This document shows positions 30,601-43,499 of a DNA stretch of 52,500 nucleotides, piece by piece. Position 1 is the stretch's first letter, and every line of letters begins with the position of its first letter. Below the pieces are notes generated by a model that made no database searches, was not told the DNA's origin, and worked only from the letters and a program-made list of their open reading frames with translations. The translations under genes were made by a program, and so were the position numbers. This DNA is from Trachelipus rathkii (lineage: Eukaryota; Arthropoda; Malacostraca; Isopoda; Trachelipodidae), in assembly GCA_015478945.1 (NCBI GenBank), contig JABUQX010007754.1, forward strand, positions 1 through 52,500. Reading direction: 5' to 3'.

Positions 30601-33600
30601 GATAGAGAATAAAACTAATTTTCGATCATTTGATACTCCTCTGTAATTTAAAAAAAATTTTAAACCTCTCAAAATTACAGCCTTTTTCTTGTCAGAATTA
30701 TTTAACTACTTATTAACGCAATATCAATGCTTAAGACATATCTTAATAGAATACTCCCTAAGATACGATTTTCTAACTCTATTGAATTCTATTCAATACT
30801 ATGAATATGTTAGTTTTAAACGTGATATTTATCTTTAAAATTCATTTTAATAATTAATGTGTCATTTAAATGACCCACAATGTATTTGCCTAACCGAAAA
30901 AAAAAGCAATTGAATTTAATAGAATATTTGAACAAAATAGTCATTAATTATAATAGGGTGTATGAAGAATTGCGCTAGGTTTCAAAAAAGTATGTTCTGA
31001 AAAATATATATATTAATATCATAATTATAGATGTGGTACGAGATAAAGATCCCTGCTTTAATTGACGGTTAATAAATATAATATTATTAGAACATATTCT
31101 AAAATAACTTAATAGTTACTGTTTTCTTTAATGTATAACCACCAAATATTTGTATTATAAAACCCTTGTAGAAAAACCGTGTTACTAAATATTAAACCAC
31201 TAATTTTATTACACTATCCCTAATATATAAATTCTGCTTTATCTCTATAAAATTATTCTGAGCGTTTTTAACCTTACCAAATTTAGAACTTTCTTCAGAG
31301 ACCATGTCTCGAGAAATTATATATCATCGTTAAATTCCCTATGCCAAACTCTCTCTCCAATTAATTCTCATAAAACTCGTCTGGGAAAAAAGTATTGTAT
31401 ATATTTGTTTTGAATATTACTTAAAATTATTGATCTAAGATGAAAAATAATATTGGGAAAATAAGGAATTATTAAGGTATTTCACATATCATACAAAAAA
31501 TATTTTAGAATAATAGTATTGTAAACCTCACACTTATTAAATAATAGAACAATTTCACCTATCTCCTAAAAAACCAGGATTAAACCTTAGAAGATTTATC
31601 AGAATTTAATACTATCAATGTTTTGCAAACTCGTAAGTACGATTTTTCCCCCTAAATTAACATTTTATATTTGTGTACATCCATTAAAATATTGATGTTA
31701 TGTAACGTTATTTCCAATGTCCCTTAGACAGAGTAAAAAATGTTTGTTATTTTAATAATGCAATTCCATAATCAAAAAGCAAGGAATAATAGAATTTAAG
31801 GAATGTTTTTGTTTATGCCCTGTATACCAAAAATTTCATTACTTATGAACACAAACAAGCCTAAAATTACAAAAAATAAATTTTTGTCAACTCCTAAAAT
31901 TACGCTTTTTCTTTATATTTCACATAACAAATTTTGACCAATCTTAAAATCAAGCGTACGGATGTTTTCCCTACTTTTTTAATCTGTATATCTTAAAAAC
32001 AAAATTTATGAATTTTAATTATTGTTTACAGTTAATTTGAAAGTAAATTGTTGAAATGAGCACATTTATAAACACAGCCACCACTACCCACGAAGCATTT
32101 GTAAGAAAAATAAAGTAATGTGTTTCAATTCCGAATTTCCGAAAAATCTTCAAAAAACAATAAGAAGTAGTGAATTTATTAAAAGTTTTAGTGTCTAAAA
32201 TTAACGTTTTTTAAGAAATTCAATATTGTGATTTAAATATTGTACTATATTATCTTTAGAATTATTTTAAAATATAGTTAAATGTACAGATTATGGAACC
32301 TGTGTATATTGTAATACCCCAAAATAAAGCTAAAACTATCAAATAATCTACTGTTTTTTCTTTTAAAGTCCTTATCTAATGTCTGAATTATTTTAAGTTA
32401 CATTGACATTTTAGTTTCTTCATTAAAAAATTTAAAATACTTCTTTAAAATAGATATCATATTCCTTTCAAATTTCAACATTTAAATTATTGTATTGTCT
32501 CTTATAACAATCATTTCAATTAAACATTTACCTCCTGTAAAAAATTACCGGTTTTTTTTAATTTTTATTACACGGTTAAATTTGATTTTTAGTCGACCGA
32601 TTTTTCCTATATTTCAACAATTGAAATAATAATTTAAAAAATAAGTAAGGTTGCCAGTAAATGCAAAATTGTCAAAATTATGTTAAACGAAAAAAAGTAT
32701 TTCCCGAGAATTTATTAATAGTAATTTTTATGAAGTGTAACGTGAAATGTAAGTTAATTTTTTGCCCAGCGTTTTTTAATGTAAATTTCTATATTTGTTT
32801 ATATACCAAATTTCATTAGTTGTAAAAACCTGTTTTATAAAAAAGATTTTAAAACAATGATTCTAAATATTTACGTGCTATTGCTTTAAAATTGAGATTT
32901 ATCACCAGTTAATGCATTTTATGAATTTCTAGAAATCTATACTATATAATTAGTCGGTAAATTGTAACCCTTCACTTAAGATCATTTCAACAATTAAGTG
33001 GACCTAATTTTTTGGTAAATATTAAAATGATGTTTTTAAACGGATATTTATTAATTCAGCGCTGTCCTATTTGAAATAAAATATTTTTTGTCTTGGAAAC
33101 ATTTGTAAATGCTATTTTCAAAAAAGCCAAAGAAAAATACCCCAATTTGAATTTATAATAGTTTAATGGATAGTTCTAAAAAATAAAGTACGAAAACGTT
33201 TTTTAATTACACATATCAGAATTTTTTATATTACTAAATTCAAATATTTCATTTACATCTATCCTATAACCTGTTTTATAAAATTTACAAAGAAATAATT
33301 TGATAAGGGATCATAAATTTATACTTTCTAAGGCAAAAGATTGGCAATATATCTCTAATTTCAAACTCATTAAAAAAAAAATATAAATAAAATTCAGTGG
33401 TAAACAATGATTTTCCCAATTCCACTTAAAATTTCAACATATAAGAAATTATGTTAAGAATTATAATTGGTCTTAAAACTTTATATTTTTTATAAGCTTG
33501 TATTATTCTAGTCATTGTGAAAAAATAATAGTGCGGCATACGAAATGTGAATTTCAATTACCGCAATATGTCTATGAAGAATAGATATTAGTTAAATATC

Positions 33601-36600
33601 CAGTATATGTTATATAGAAAAAATATCCTTAAATTTGCGTTTGTCCTTAAAATACAGTTTCAAACTAAACGCTTTTCTGTAATATTATAATTTCGAACAT
33701 TCTGTTATAATGTACAATTGTACCCCTATAATATTACCAAAATTCATTAGTTGTTGATAAAAACCTTCGTTTTACTAGAAGTATAAAATTAATTCGAATA
33801 TATGTTACGCTTGTTTCCCCCTTATAATAAAATTTAATTAACCCCAGCTTATTACAAATAATCACGGGTTCAGAAACTTCCTTAAAAGTACATTTTTCCT
33901 AAATTCAACATTTGAAATTATTAATTCAAAGAGAATCTTAAAATTGAGATTTTTTACGGGATTTTTTTGAAATTCGACCATTGATGAAAAATCAAAAATT
34001 TAAATAGGAAAGTGATATTAATCATTGAAAATGCTATTTCAAAAGCAGAAATTATGATGTGATATTATGTCTTAATTAAAATAAACGGTATGTTTAAATA
34101 TTATTAAAAATTTCCGTGAAATTTCTTAAATAAGGATTGAATAAAATAATTCAAGTTTTTTAAACCCTTTTTAATATATTTAAATTTTATAAACTACTTA
34201 GGCTATTGTGCTTTGTTCACATTAATCTATAAAGTTTTATTTACTATTCGAAATATTCCAATAGTTGTGAAAGAACTGTTTTATAAAAAATTTTAACTTC
34301 TAAAATATACTTTTTCTTAATTTTCACATTAAAATTTAGAACTCTAAAAAGTACGTTTTTTCCTAAGATTTTCCGTTTCAAACATTTAAAGATTTCCCAC
34401 TCGAAGAGAATTTAAAATTATCTTAAATTGAGTTTTTAACGTTATCTTGGAAATTGGGTTAAATATTTCTAGTTGTCATGTTTCGAATTTCCTTGAAATT
34501 AAGCGCCAATTTCAAAAAAAGCAAAAAGTGAATTTATCTAAAACAGCCAATTCTTGAATGTAGACATTTAAATTTTTCATGGTCAACTTCCAGAGCATTG
34601 TATCAAAGTTGCGAATGTTGAGAAGGAGTAAGATTGTTGTTAAATAGATCCCAAATACTTTCTAAAAATTAAAGTTAGTTTTAATAATGAAAATATTAAA
34701 ATATGTTTATATATAATTAACCCAAAATAATATTCTTCTTTTGGTGTTGTTAATTCTAATGATCGAGTTTCTTACTCTTTCCTAAGAAAATTATTTTCCA
34801 CTTTTTATAACCTATTTCTTACAATAATATGTAAACTTCTTATAAAGAATACGATTGGTTTGACCCCGCTAAATTTCAACATTTCCCGAAATTATTTGGT
34901 TAATCTTAAAAACCTTGAGTTTTAACCCGGATCTAACAGCATTAGAAAATAATAATGTGATAATTCAATTGTAACCATCAATCAAATAGTTATGCAAGTC
35001 TACAATTTAGAAATTGAGACTTATTCTTTTATTGTTTACTTAAAATGACGTTTTTTTTAATTGTATAATCATTGCCATATTTGAAATTATTATATATAAC
35101 CAATGTAGTAGTCAATCTATTTTAAATTAAAGTCTCTGATGGAAAAATATCCTTTTTAATAAAAATAATAATTAATCTTGCAACTATTATAATGTTTTCT
35201 TAAATTTATCACATTAAACCATTTATTTATAAGAAATCTCTTCGTTAAATTTTGTTACGATTTTCACTATATAATTCAACTTATAATGCTAGATAAACGT
35301 TGAGTTTGTGAATGAAAAATTAAACTTTCAATTATCTAAATAACCCAGATTTGTATCCCCCGGTAAATTTATTTTCAGCACTCTTGAGAAATAAAACTAA
35401 ACCATTGGATAATGTTATATTGCTATAAAGAATTATAATGTATAATAGAGTACATCCCATTTTCATCATTATATAATATGTAAAAATGTTTAAAGTTGAC
35501 GTTTTTTAATGAAATTTTTATATAGTGTGAATTATATCCCTTATACAAATATGAATCGATCTGAGTTTTGTTATATTCCTGCTTAATAGAAATTAAATTT
35601 AACGTGCGGTGCATAATATCTGCGAATTATCTTAAATTTATACACAAGTTGACTTACATTGAATAAGATACCCTATATTAGTTCGAATAAGTGCTAGTAG
35701 TGAATATTATTAAAGTGAATAGTGTTCTCGATTATGCATTCTTTTAGATCTCTAAAGGTTATCAAAGGCGCTTAACTGTATGTACAGTGAAGACGCACTA
35801 TTGCAATCAATTACTTTCAATTAAATTATAAAATATAAATGCTTCCCCTATAATACCCGCTTTATCCTTTAACAATCTACATTCTACTCATAGTATAAAA
35901 CCTCCTAAGAATCGGATTTTTCCCTTATTTTAACCATTATGATTATGTTGGTTATCTTAAAAATATGTTTACTGGATTTAATAACAGTCTGAAATGCAAT
36001 TTCATATTAAAAAGCAGAATAATAGGAAAGTGAGTTATATTTATTAATTTTTTAGGTTTTGTCTTTAAATGAAATTGAAACTGTTTCTTAATATATATCC
36101 TTAATACAAAAGCGAAATAAAATGTAAAGATTATTAATTTAATACCCTGATTGGTGAACGGCAGTAGTTTTTCTATTAAATTTAATTCGATTCATTAAAG
36201 CAAAATTCTTTTTAGCAAAACTCATATAATAGTTATATTTTTCCTATTAATTTCATACATGTCCATAAAATAAAATTATCTTCGTAAATGCATATAATCT
36301 CCAAAAATTTTTAACGATTAAAAAAAAAAAAGAAAATTGACACAATAGTTTAAATAATAGACTGTTTAACATTGAAATGCCTACTTCAAAATAAGTCAGA
36401 ATATACTAATTTTTACTTAATATTTTAACCATTGTACAATATTAAACCTCTTAGATAGTCTCTCAAAATTTGTTACCTGTATATTACCTAACCTGATACC
36501 CTCGTTATAATCATTTATGTTATTTTTATGACTGCTTAAATGAATTACACATTTTTAATAATCCGTCTATTAGCAACCAAACGGCAACTCAATAATTTAT

Positions 36601-38799
36601 AACAAATTATTAGATCTTGTCTAAAATTACTGCCTATTCGATCAAATCAGACAATTTTCAAAGCATGCACAAATTAGAATCTCTTAAAAGTGCAGTATAT
36701 ATCAGCTTATAAAAAAATTGCGTGTACGCATTTAAATTATTAAAGTGGACCCGGTATTATTACAATTATAATTTATTGAATATATTATTAACGGTACTTT
36801 CATATAACAAATGGTAGACATTTGTGAAAAAAAAATCCTATAGTGTGTTTTCAATTGAAAATGTCAAATCACCAAAGCAGAAAAATGACGCCGAACTTTT
36901 TTTACATTAAATAGTTTTATGTGTCTACAACCATGAACGTTTTTTAATGATATATCATATACATTAATATTTGATATCTGAATAATATAGTTCACAATCA
37001 TTACGATTATTGTTGTGATTCACCTGTAAATTTTAATATAACCATTAAATTTAACTATCATATAAAAATATATTTTCGCTTTGCTTAAATTTTCACAGTT
37101 GAATCTAAATATATATATATAGACTCTTATATATTTTAACGTACGATTTCCTAATATCTTCAACAATTCCTGAAGAAAATTAATTTGAAAAAGATGGGAA
37201 TATCTTAGAATATAGCCCAAATTTTCCAAAAACCCAGAAGAATAGTGAATAATTCAGCTATTTGAAATAAAATTGTTAATATGTTACTTCGTGACTTCGA
37301 CATATTTGCTAAATTGTACAAAAATTCAAGAATTCAAATAATTTTTTGTAGAATATTTATGAATACCTAAAATATGTTTTTCCGCGTTGTTGTTTCTTAA
37401 ATATTCAATCTAATTAAGAACGTTTTTTAATTGAAATTTACCTTAAAGTAATTGATATATGATTTTTTACCCTATAAATTCCAACCATTAAAATATAGTT
37501 CAGGAATCTTAGTATAATGAGTGATTAAATTTACCTGTTTTAACTAAGTATATAATCCAATGTGACATCTTGCATAAAATGTATCGCTGCATTATTTTCA
37601 TGCCCTATATTTCCCTAATACACAAAAAAATTACGAATAATTTGATTCTTAAAGTACGTTTTTAAACTTAAAAATTATTAAAAATTTCTTACATTTTCTC
37701 TCTCAAGTTCTGAGTTTTGATATACAACTGACTAGTGGCTTAAAACAGTTTTAGAGATATACAATTAAACATTATAATACCTTATCTTCTAACCCATCTT
37801 TTCACCATCAAATTTAAGAACTTCTTTTAAAGAGGTGCCCGATCATTTTTCTACCGCCCAAATTACTTCAAATTGAAAATAAGATTTAGAATAATCTTGT
37901 TAATTCAAATATGGATGTTAAAGCCTTTATCTTCAAAAAGCTTTGAAAAGTGAAGTAAATTATTCAGGGAATAATTTTGTAAAAAGTATTCTTTCAATGA
38001 ATCCATGTTACCTTCCTATCCAAATGACCAGTTCATAATATTTGATTTAATTTATTTTTGTCCCTTGAATATGACCCAAACTGGTTATTTTTATTTATTT
38101 CCCTAGTTGTGAAAACCTGTTTTTTTAATAAAAAAATTAACTTCTAAAATTACCTGTTTCTTGAAATTTGTTTCAACCATTTACAAATAAACTTTAAGAT
38201 ACGATGTGTGGAAAATTTCAACATTTGAATTATTCATAATCTTAAATCTGACTTTTTAACATTTTCACAAAACGAAATTTTTAAGAATGTATATCATATA
38301 CCCAAAATAGCAATTTTCAAAAGCAGATTAATATGTGAGAAAAAACTTTTTATTAATTGTTAATTAAAAAGAAAAATGTCTATACTATGACCTTATAAGA
38401 TAAACGCTCGTTTTTTCCCTATGAAAAATTTCAAAAGTTTTTCTAATGTTCATTTTATCAAATTATAGTCTATTTCATTTGTTGTGAAGACCTGTTTTAA
38501 TAAAAAATTTTAACTTCTAAAATTACGCTATTTTCTACTCTTCAAATTCCTTGTATGTTTGTGTCTACTGAGATATTTGAAATCTCACTTACCCATTATT
38601 AAATTCAATTTTTTCTTCAAAATTTCTTTATAAGACTTAGACATTTAACCATTTTTATATCATGTGTATATTTAAATAAATTAAATAATTTGCCCCATGA
38701 TAATATCCATTTCATAACAGGAGTATATTTTCAGCTAATTCTAAATGAATTGATTTATTAGATAGATGTGTTAACAAAATTCACTTTTTTAACAAATAG

Positions 38800-39026
38800 C
38801 TATTGTACTCTTGAGGTACTAGGCCATTAGCAGAGTCATTAGCAATGATGTGTGGTGAACAAAAAGTCATAGTTTTAAAGAGAACGTCTTGTCGTTAAGA
38901 GAATCTAACTTCTTTTTCTAAACATTCAGCTTGATGAAGTACCTGAAAAATCTAGGAGACGTGAATAATGAAAAGGATGATAAGTTTCATCAAGATATAA
39001 TAAAGATAGATGTGGTAAATACTTAA
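38800..39026 (+). pseudogene. Relic of a repetitive-element ORF with an FHQDI motif
   Basis: Within the inverted satellite, 38790-39070 is not satellite. From 38934 one frame reads 30 codons (to a stop at 39024-39026) that include NLGDVNNEKDDKFHQDII. The frame just before, from 38915, reads FLNIQLDEVPEKS. Together, across a frame change near 38950, they resemble a conserved stretch I recall from proteins encoded by high-copy repetitive elements in many invertebrate genomes, where a segment like FLHSHLD..PENLG precedes GERFHQDI. Stops and frame changes upstream show it is not functional. The match is from memory of the family, not from a search; the biochemical role of that family is not something I can state. 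Expected downstream motifs were not found. Confidence 0.45.
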
Positions 39027-41399
39027 AAACTGACTTCTGAATCTCCATGATTTTATTCGTGTCTCTAATTTACAAATAAAGTAGATTCCAATTATTAGAT
39101 CATATCCTCAGAATTCTTGAAAAAAGTTTTAAAACCCAATACTAAAATATGTTATCTCATTATTTAATATATGTTAACAACTTTTAGATCATCTAGAATT
39201 TCATTCTGTTCTTTATATAATCTATCAATAATTACTATCTGATTAGAAACCCTTATTTTAAATAAAAATAATTTAACTACTCAAAATACAGTTATACAAA
39301 TCTTTCGAATATCGTATTTTAGTCACTCAAAAGAACTTTCAATTGGTTTACACGAAACTTTTAATAATCTTTTTGCATCTAAATCAACTTAATCATTCAA
39401 CATATATTTATAGGATATATTAATATCCAGCAGTCCCAATTCTAAATGAATGTGCTTTCATTTACATGAGCCAAAGTTCCCACCCACAAGAAAAGCGGAG
39501 AAAAAAGAGAATGTATTAAATTGATCTGGTCATAACACGAAAAATTGAGGTTTTAATGAAATTTCCGAAAGTTTGTATTAAAATGCCTATTCATTAGTTG
39601 TAAAACCCTGTTTTAATAAATAAAAACGTTTTTCTTTTAATAACTTACTTTTTCTTATATTTTCACATTACCAATAATATTTAAATCTTAAAATTTTCCC
39701 TTTTTTTTTCTAAATTAATTTGAAAGTTAATTATTAATTAAATAAATTGTGATTTTAGCTGTTATTTTCAAGAATTTGAAATTAATTGATACCAAATATT
39801 ATTATCTTGTGAATTGTGTAAACTGTTTTCATTTTAATTGTAAAAGAATTTATAACTTGCATATTCTAATATTATCCACAACCAAGGCTTTTCCTGTAAG
39901 ATTATCGACATTACAAATATAGAAATGATCTTTAAAAAGTACATTTTCCAAAATTTCAATATTTCATTCTTTTGGGACTTCTTTAAAATGAGGAAGAGTT
40001 TTTACGATTCACATTGAAAAAATAAAATGTTTTCATTGGAAATGCTATTTCAAAAAGCGAAAAGTGAAAATTTATTTAGTTTAAGGTGTCAAAATTAACG
40101 TTTTTTAATGAAATTTCCAATATTTTTTATATCCTATAATATTGTTTAGTTGTGTAAATATATGTTATATGACAGAAATTTAACTTCTAAAATTACGCTT
40201 TTTTCTTAAATTTTCTACAACCATGATTTTGAACTCTAAAAAGTGCGATTTTTCTAAATCAAGCAGTTGAAAATTATTTGTTAAAATCTTAAAATTGAGC
40301 TTCTTTAACGGTATTTTCAGCATTTTGAAAAAATAATGAGTTTCAATGAAATGCAATTTCAAAAAGCAGAAAAAGAATTTATTAAGTAGTTTTAGGTAGT
40401 CTTAAAATTGACGTTCTTTTAGATGAAATTTCAATATTATGTTTTTATATACAGAGAGATCTCAATTATGATGTGAAAACCTGTTTTAATAAAAATTTAA
40501 CTTCTAAATTGACGCATTTTCTTAAAGTTTTTCTACTTTTCAAAGCTTAGCATCAACTCTTTTATTAGAAATATGGTTGTGTTACTTTTTGCAGAGATTA
40601 TAATTTCAGGAATATCATTATAACACAATAGATTTTCTCAAGTTCAGTTCGGGATTACTAAATATTAGAAGATTAAGATAATGTTGAATACAAATTATAA
40701 TATGCAATTTCAAAGAGATACTAAGCGTACAAAATTTACGGCCATTATTAGTAATGTTTTAGAACCACATGTAGAGCATTCAAGCATTAATTATTATAGA
40801 ACATCTTAGCTAAAGAGAACAATATTATAAAGGACTTTAAATATTATAAAATTATGTAAATTCATTGATTAGATATGTAGAAATACTGCTGTGTCTAAAA
40901 AAATTTAACGTATATATCAGTTTCTATTTAATTAATGCGCAAAATATTTAGATTATCATTCACAAAAAAAATTGTGTGAAGTAATTTGAAATATCATTCA
41001 TGCCAGGTTTTAGTTAGTCTTCAAAGAACTCCTCATGATAAAGAAATATAAAGTCTTAAAAATGAAATTTTCATTATTGTATATCGATATATACCCCTAA
41101 ACAAGCATTTAACAATTAGATATGTGTGTACCTGTTGTTAATAACACATATACATGGTAACTATGTCTAAGATAAAAAAAGCATTATTGATATTTGTCTA
41201 TGACCATACTCAATGTATACCTTAAACTTATAGAATTGTGCTATCTAAGTTACCGATTTTTCACAATAAATTTTTAACATTTGAGAATGGTTTTTATTTT
41301 ATGAGCTTCAATAATAATAAGTGGCGTTTTTAACGGTATTTTAGCATTGGAATAATAGAATGTGATCATATGAACAACTGCCTATTCAAATGCAGAAAA

Positions 41400-42005
41400 A
41401 AATTGAATATTAACTACCATAAAAAACAACACTCTATTATCTTAACCGATTATTTTAATAATAATCTATCGAAAATTTCTTAAAAATTGTAATTACATGT
41501 TTAGCAAAGTTATTGTTAAATTAAAAAATCAAATGCCCCTAAAGGTTATTTATTTTTTAAGGATGTAGTGAAATAAAAGGCATTACGGTATAACAATTTG
41601 AAACCATGTTATCCTCCTAGTTTCATCAAATAATATCTGACGGGTATTCACGTTTCGCAGCTTTTGCGATTGATTTATCTTTTGCGAAATCTATGTTGAA
41701 ATTTAATGTTTGCCTGAATGTGTTGAAAAATGCAAATAATCTTACTCACTAAGTACAGGAGTAAACGTATTACATGTAGTTCTTATTTGAATAACAATAC
41801 ATTGACGACATTAAAATAATTAAGACATACAATACAAAGAACCAATACACTAATTATATAGTTAATATCTAGTTATAAGAAGATATCTATACCTTTTAAA
41901 GAAGGAATTGGTTACAATTATTTTCTTCCAACAATAGTCACCACAATAATTAATTATTACTAATAGTATGTTCGTTATATATATTTCACCCATTCAGCTG
42001 GAAAG
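41400..42005. other. Unassigned AT-rich stretch between satellite and TA-rich patchwork
   Basis: Satellite similarity fades after about 41400. The sequence from about 41640 (around 'tttcgcagcttttgcg') onward is cleaner and shows no match to the monomer. I see no ORF of note, no tRNA and no tandem repeat. Confidence 0.5.
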
Positions 42006-42047
42006 ATAATGTGATAGAAGGGTTTCCAGCCACTTGCTACGCCACTG
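42006..42047 (-). mobile_element. hAT-like transposon terminus (single end)
   Basis: Read on the minus strand from 42047, the sequence begins CAGTGGCGTAGCAAGTGGCT and abuts a long TA array directly. CAGNGGCG-type starts are typical of hAT superfamily terminal inverted repeats. A matching opposite end was not found to the left, so the element is truncated or its other end is too diverged, and the inner boundary given here is arbitrary. Identification rests on about 12 terminal bases and the abrupt junction with (TA)n. Confidence 0.4.
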
Positions 42048-42094
42048 ATATATATTATATATATATATATTATATAGTATATAATATAATATAT

Positions 42095-42173
<79 letters not shown>

Positions 42174-42188
42174 TATATATATTATATG
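42048..42188. repeat. (TA)n microsatellite, interrupted
   Basis: About 140 bp of alternating TA with occasional single-base phase slips. Its left edge is the hAT-like terminus ending at 42047. Confidence 0.97.
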
Positions 42189-42330
42189 ATGTTATAGGCA
42201 ATAGATAGTAGAAATATTGATAGTTGTTGTTTCCATTTTCTAGGGAATTTCTTAGGACTCATCAGCCTTCTATTGACAGTCTCGACAGGCCATGTGGCTT
42301 CTTACTGTCTCTATATTCTTAATGTCTTAA

Positions 42331-42678
42331 TGCTTAGTGCAGGGCCGTCAAAATGCTTAGTGCAGGGCAGTAAAAATGCTTAGTGCAGGGCCGTAAAAAA
42401 TGCTTGGTGTAGGGCAGTACAAATGCTTAGTGCAGGGCCGTAAAGAATGCTTGGTGTAGGGCAGTAAAAATACTTAGTGCAGGGCCTTAAAGAATGCTTG
42501 GTGCCGGGCAGTAAAAATGCTTAGTGCAGGGTTTTAAAATGCTTAGCGTAGGGCTGTAAAAATTCTTAGTACAAGGCTGTAAAAATGCTTAGTGCAGGGC
42601 CATAATAATTTTTGGTACAGGGCAGTAAAAATACTTCATAGAGGGCCGCCAAAATGCTTAGTGCAAGATCTTAAAAAA
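42331..42678 (+). repeat. 23-bp minisatellite, about 15 units, partly dimeric
   Basis: Units of 22-24 bp with the core tgcttagtgcagggccgtaa begin at 42331, 42354, 42377, 42401, 42424, 42448, 42471, 42495, 42518, 42540, 42563, 42586, about 42609, 42632 and 42655. From 42377 to 42518 two variants alternate: one with 'cttagtgcagggcc' and one with 'cttggtgtagggcag', giving a 47-bp higher-order repeat. Units near the right edge are more diverged. It is GC-richer than its surroundings. The 140 bp between the TA array and the first unit (42189-42330) show nothing recognisable. Confidence 0.95.
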
Positions 42679-43186
42679 TCTTTCGTTTTGGAATAAACAG
42701 AAATAAAAAAAAACAACAAATGATTTATATTACAAATAATTGATCAACTATTGTGATGGAGTTTATCGATTTGGAAAAAATTAATTTAAAGCTTATTTTA
42801 TCGAATGAAATTCGTCAAATCAAACGGACATACCACGCTGCCATCTTGTTTGTCAAATTCGGCAAGCACGAAAAATAGCAGCCTTACAGAATTAAGAAAA
42901 TTCCTTACGTTTGGTGAGCCTTTTTCACGATTTTCTCAAAGTTTAACAAAAACGAGCGCAAACTCGAGCATTTCTTACTTTTCGTAATCACGAATGCAAA
43001 AACGAAAACAGCTCTAACTAAAGAAAAGAATCTTGATTATGTTTTAAGTAAGAAAATTTTATTTTAAAGTTTATAAAAAAAAATTTAATAAAAATCTCCA
43101 AAAATAGTTTGAAACACACCAACTCCCCCCCAATTATATATAAAAAAATGTTCCAATTATATTTTCTTAGAGAGAGTAAATCAACT
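42679..43186. other. Non-repetitive stretch; weak candidate 5' exon on the minus strand
   Basis: Sequence from about 42790 to 43010 is more complex than its surroundings. On the minus strand, 42850-42840 reads aacaagatggc, which resembles the YY1-type AAGATGGC element seen at starts of some animal housekeeping genes. The ATG at 42844-42842 is followed by GCAGCGTG and then GTATGT (42833-42828), a good 5' splice-site sequence, so a tiny first coding exon is conceivable. No downstream exon is identifiable, as the satellite begins about 1.4 kb further on. The short plus-strand ORF at 42805-42987 has no recognisable domain. Nothing here is confident enough to call a gene. Confidence 0.2.
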
Positions 43187-43470
43187 TTAAAATCGAAGTT
43201 ACAGAGCCGAAGCCGGAGCCGGATGAAAATTGTTTGCATGAACCGAAGCATGAACAAAAGCAATAAAAATTCTGCTATGTCAATATATATGTTTCCAGAG
43301 ACGGAGCAAAACCGAACACGCGTTATTTAAAATGATGGAAACAGTATTTGAGCCAGAGCCGGAGCTAGGCACTTTTAAAATGGTGAAACCTGAGTTAGAT
43401 TGGAGCTAGAGACAGGCGGTTTTAAAATAGTGTATCGGAAGCTTGACTCTGAGACGGAGCGATCAAAATA
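43187..43470 (+). repeat. 47-48-bp minisatellite, about six diverged units
   Basis: A 'ttaaaatggtg'-like landmark occurs at 43327, 43375 and 43422 (spacing 48 and 47), each followed by a purine-rich 'gagccggagc' or 'gagacggagc' block. A related landmark at 43187 is 140 bp upstream, about three periods, with the intervening units more diverged. The opposing ORFs across this region are chance products of the repeat. Confidence 0.7.
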
Positions 43471-43499
43471 TAATTAGCGTCTCCCGAGTCTTGGTTTAA

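Larger units (their letters stand above)
10660..41400 (-). repeat. Satellite array, inverted block (same monomer, opposite strand)
   Basis: The same monomer appears as its reverse complement: 'gaaaacctgtttta', 'aacttctaaaattacgc', 'ttaaattttcacatta', 'gtacgatttttcc' and 'attgacgttttttaatgaa' occur in the order expected for the minus strand. Clear examples lie at 10664-10730, 11505-11612, 12640-12800, 13490-13570, 15935-16030, 19520-19620, 27610-27660, 31860-31930, 32770-32850, 34260-34440, 38100-38260, 38470-38540, 39590-39670, 40000-40110 and 40175-40505. A last recognisable copy is at about 41245-41400. Between these, long stretches keep only fragments of the monomer. Non-satellite islands are listed separately. 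No gene is supported in this stretch. Confidence 0.88.

Noticed and set aside
1..41400. CRISPR-like array
   Set aside because: The repeats are about 300 bp and contiguous, without short repeats separated by unique spacers, and the rest of the window is eukaryotic.
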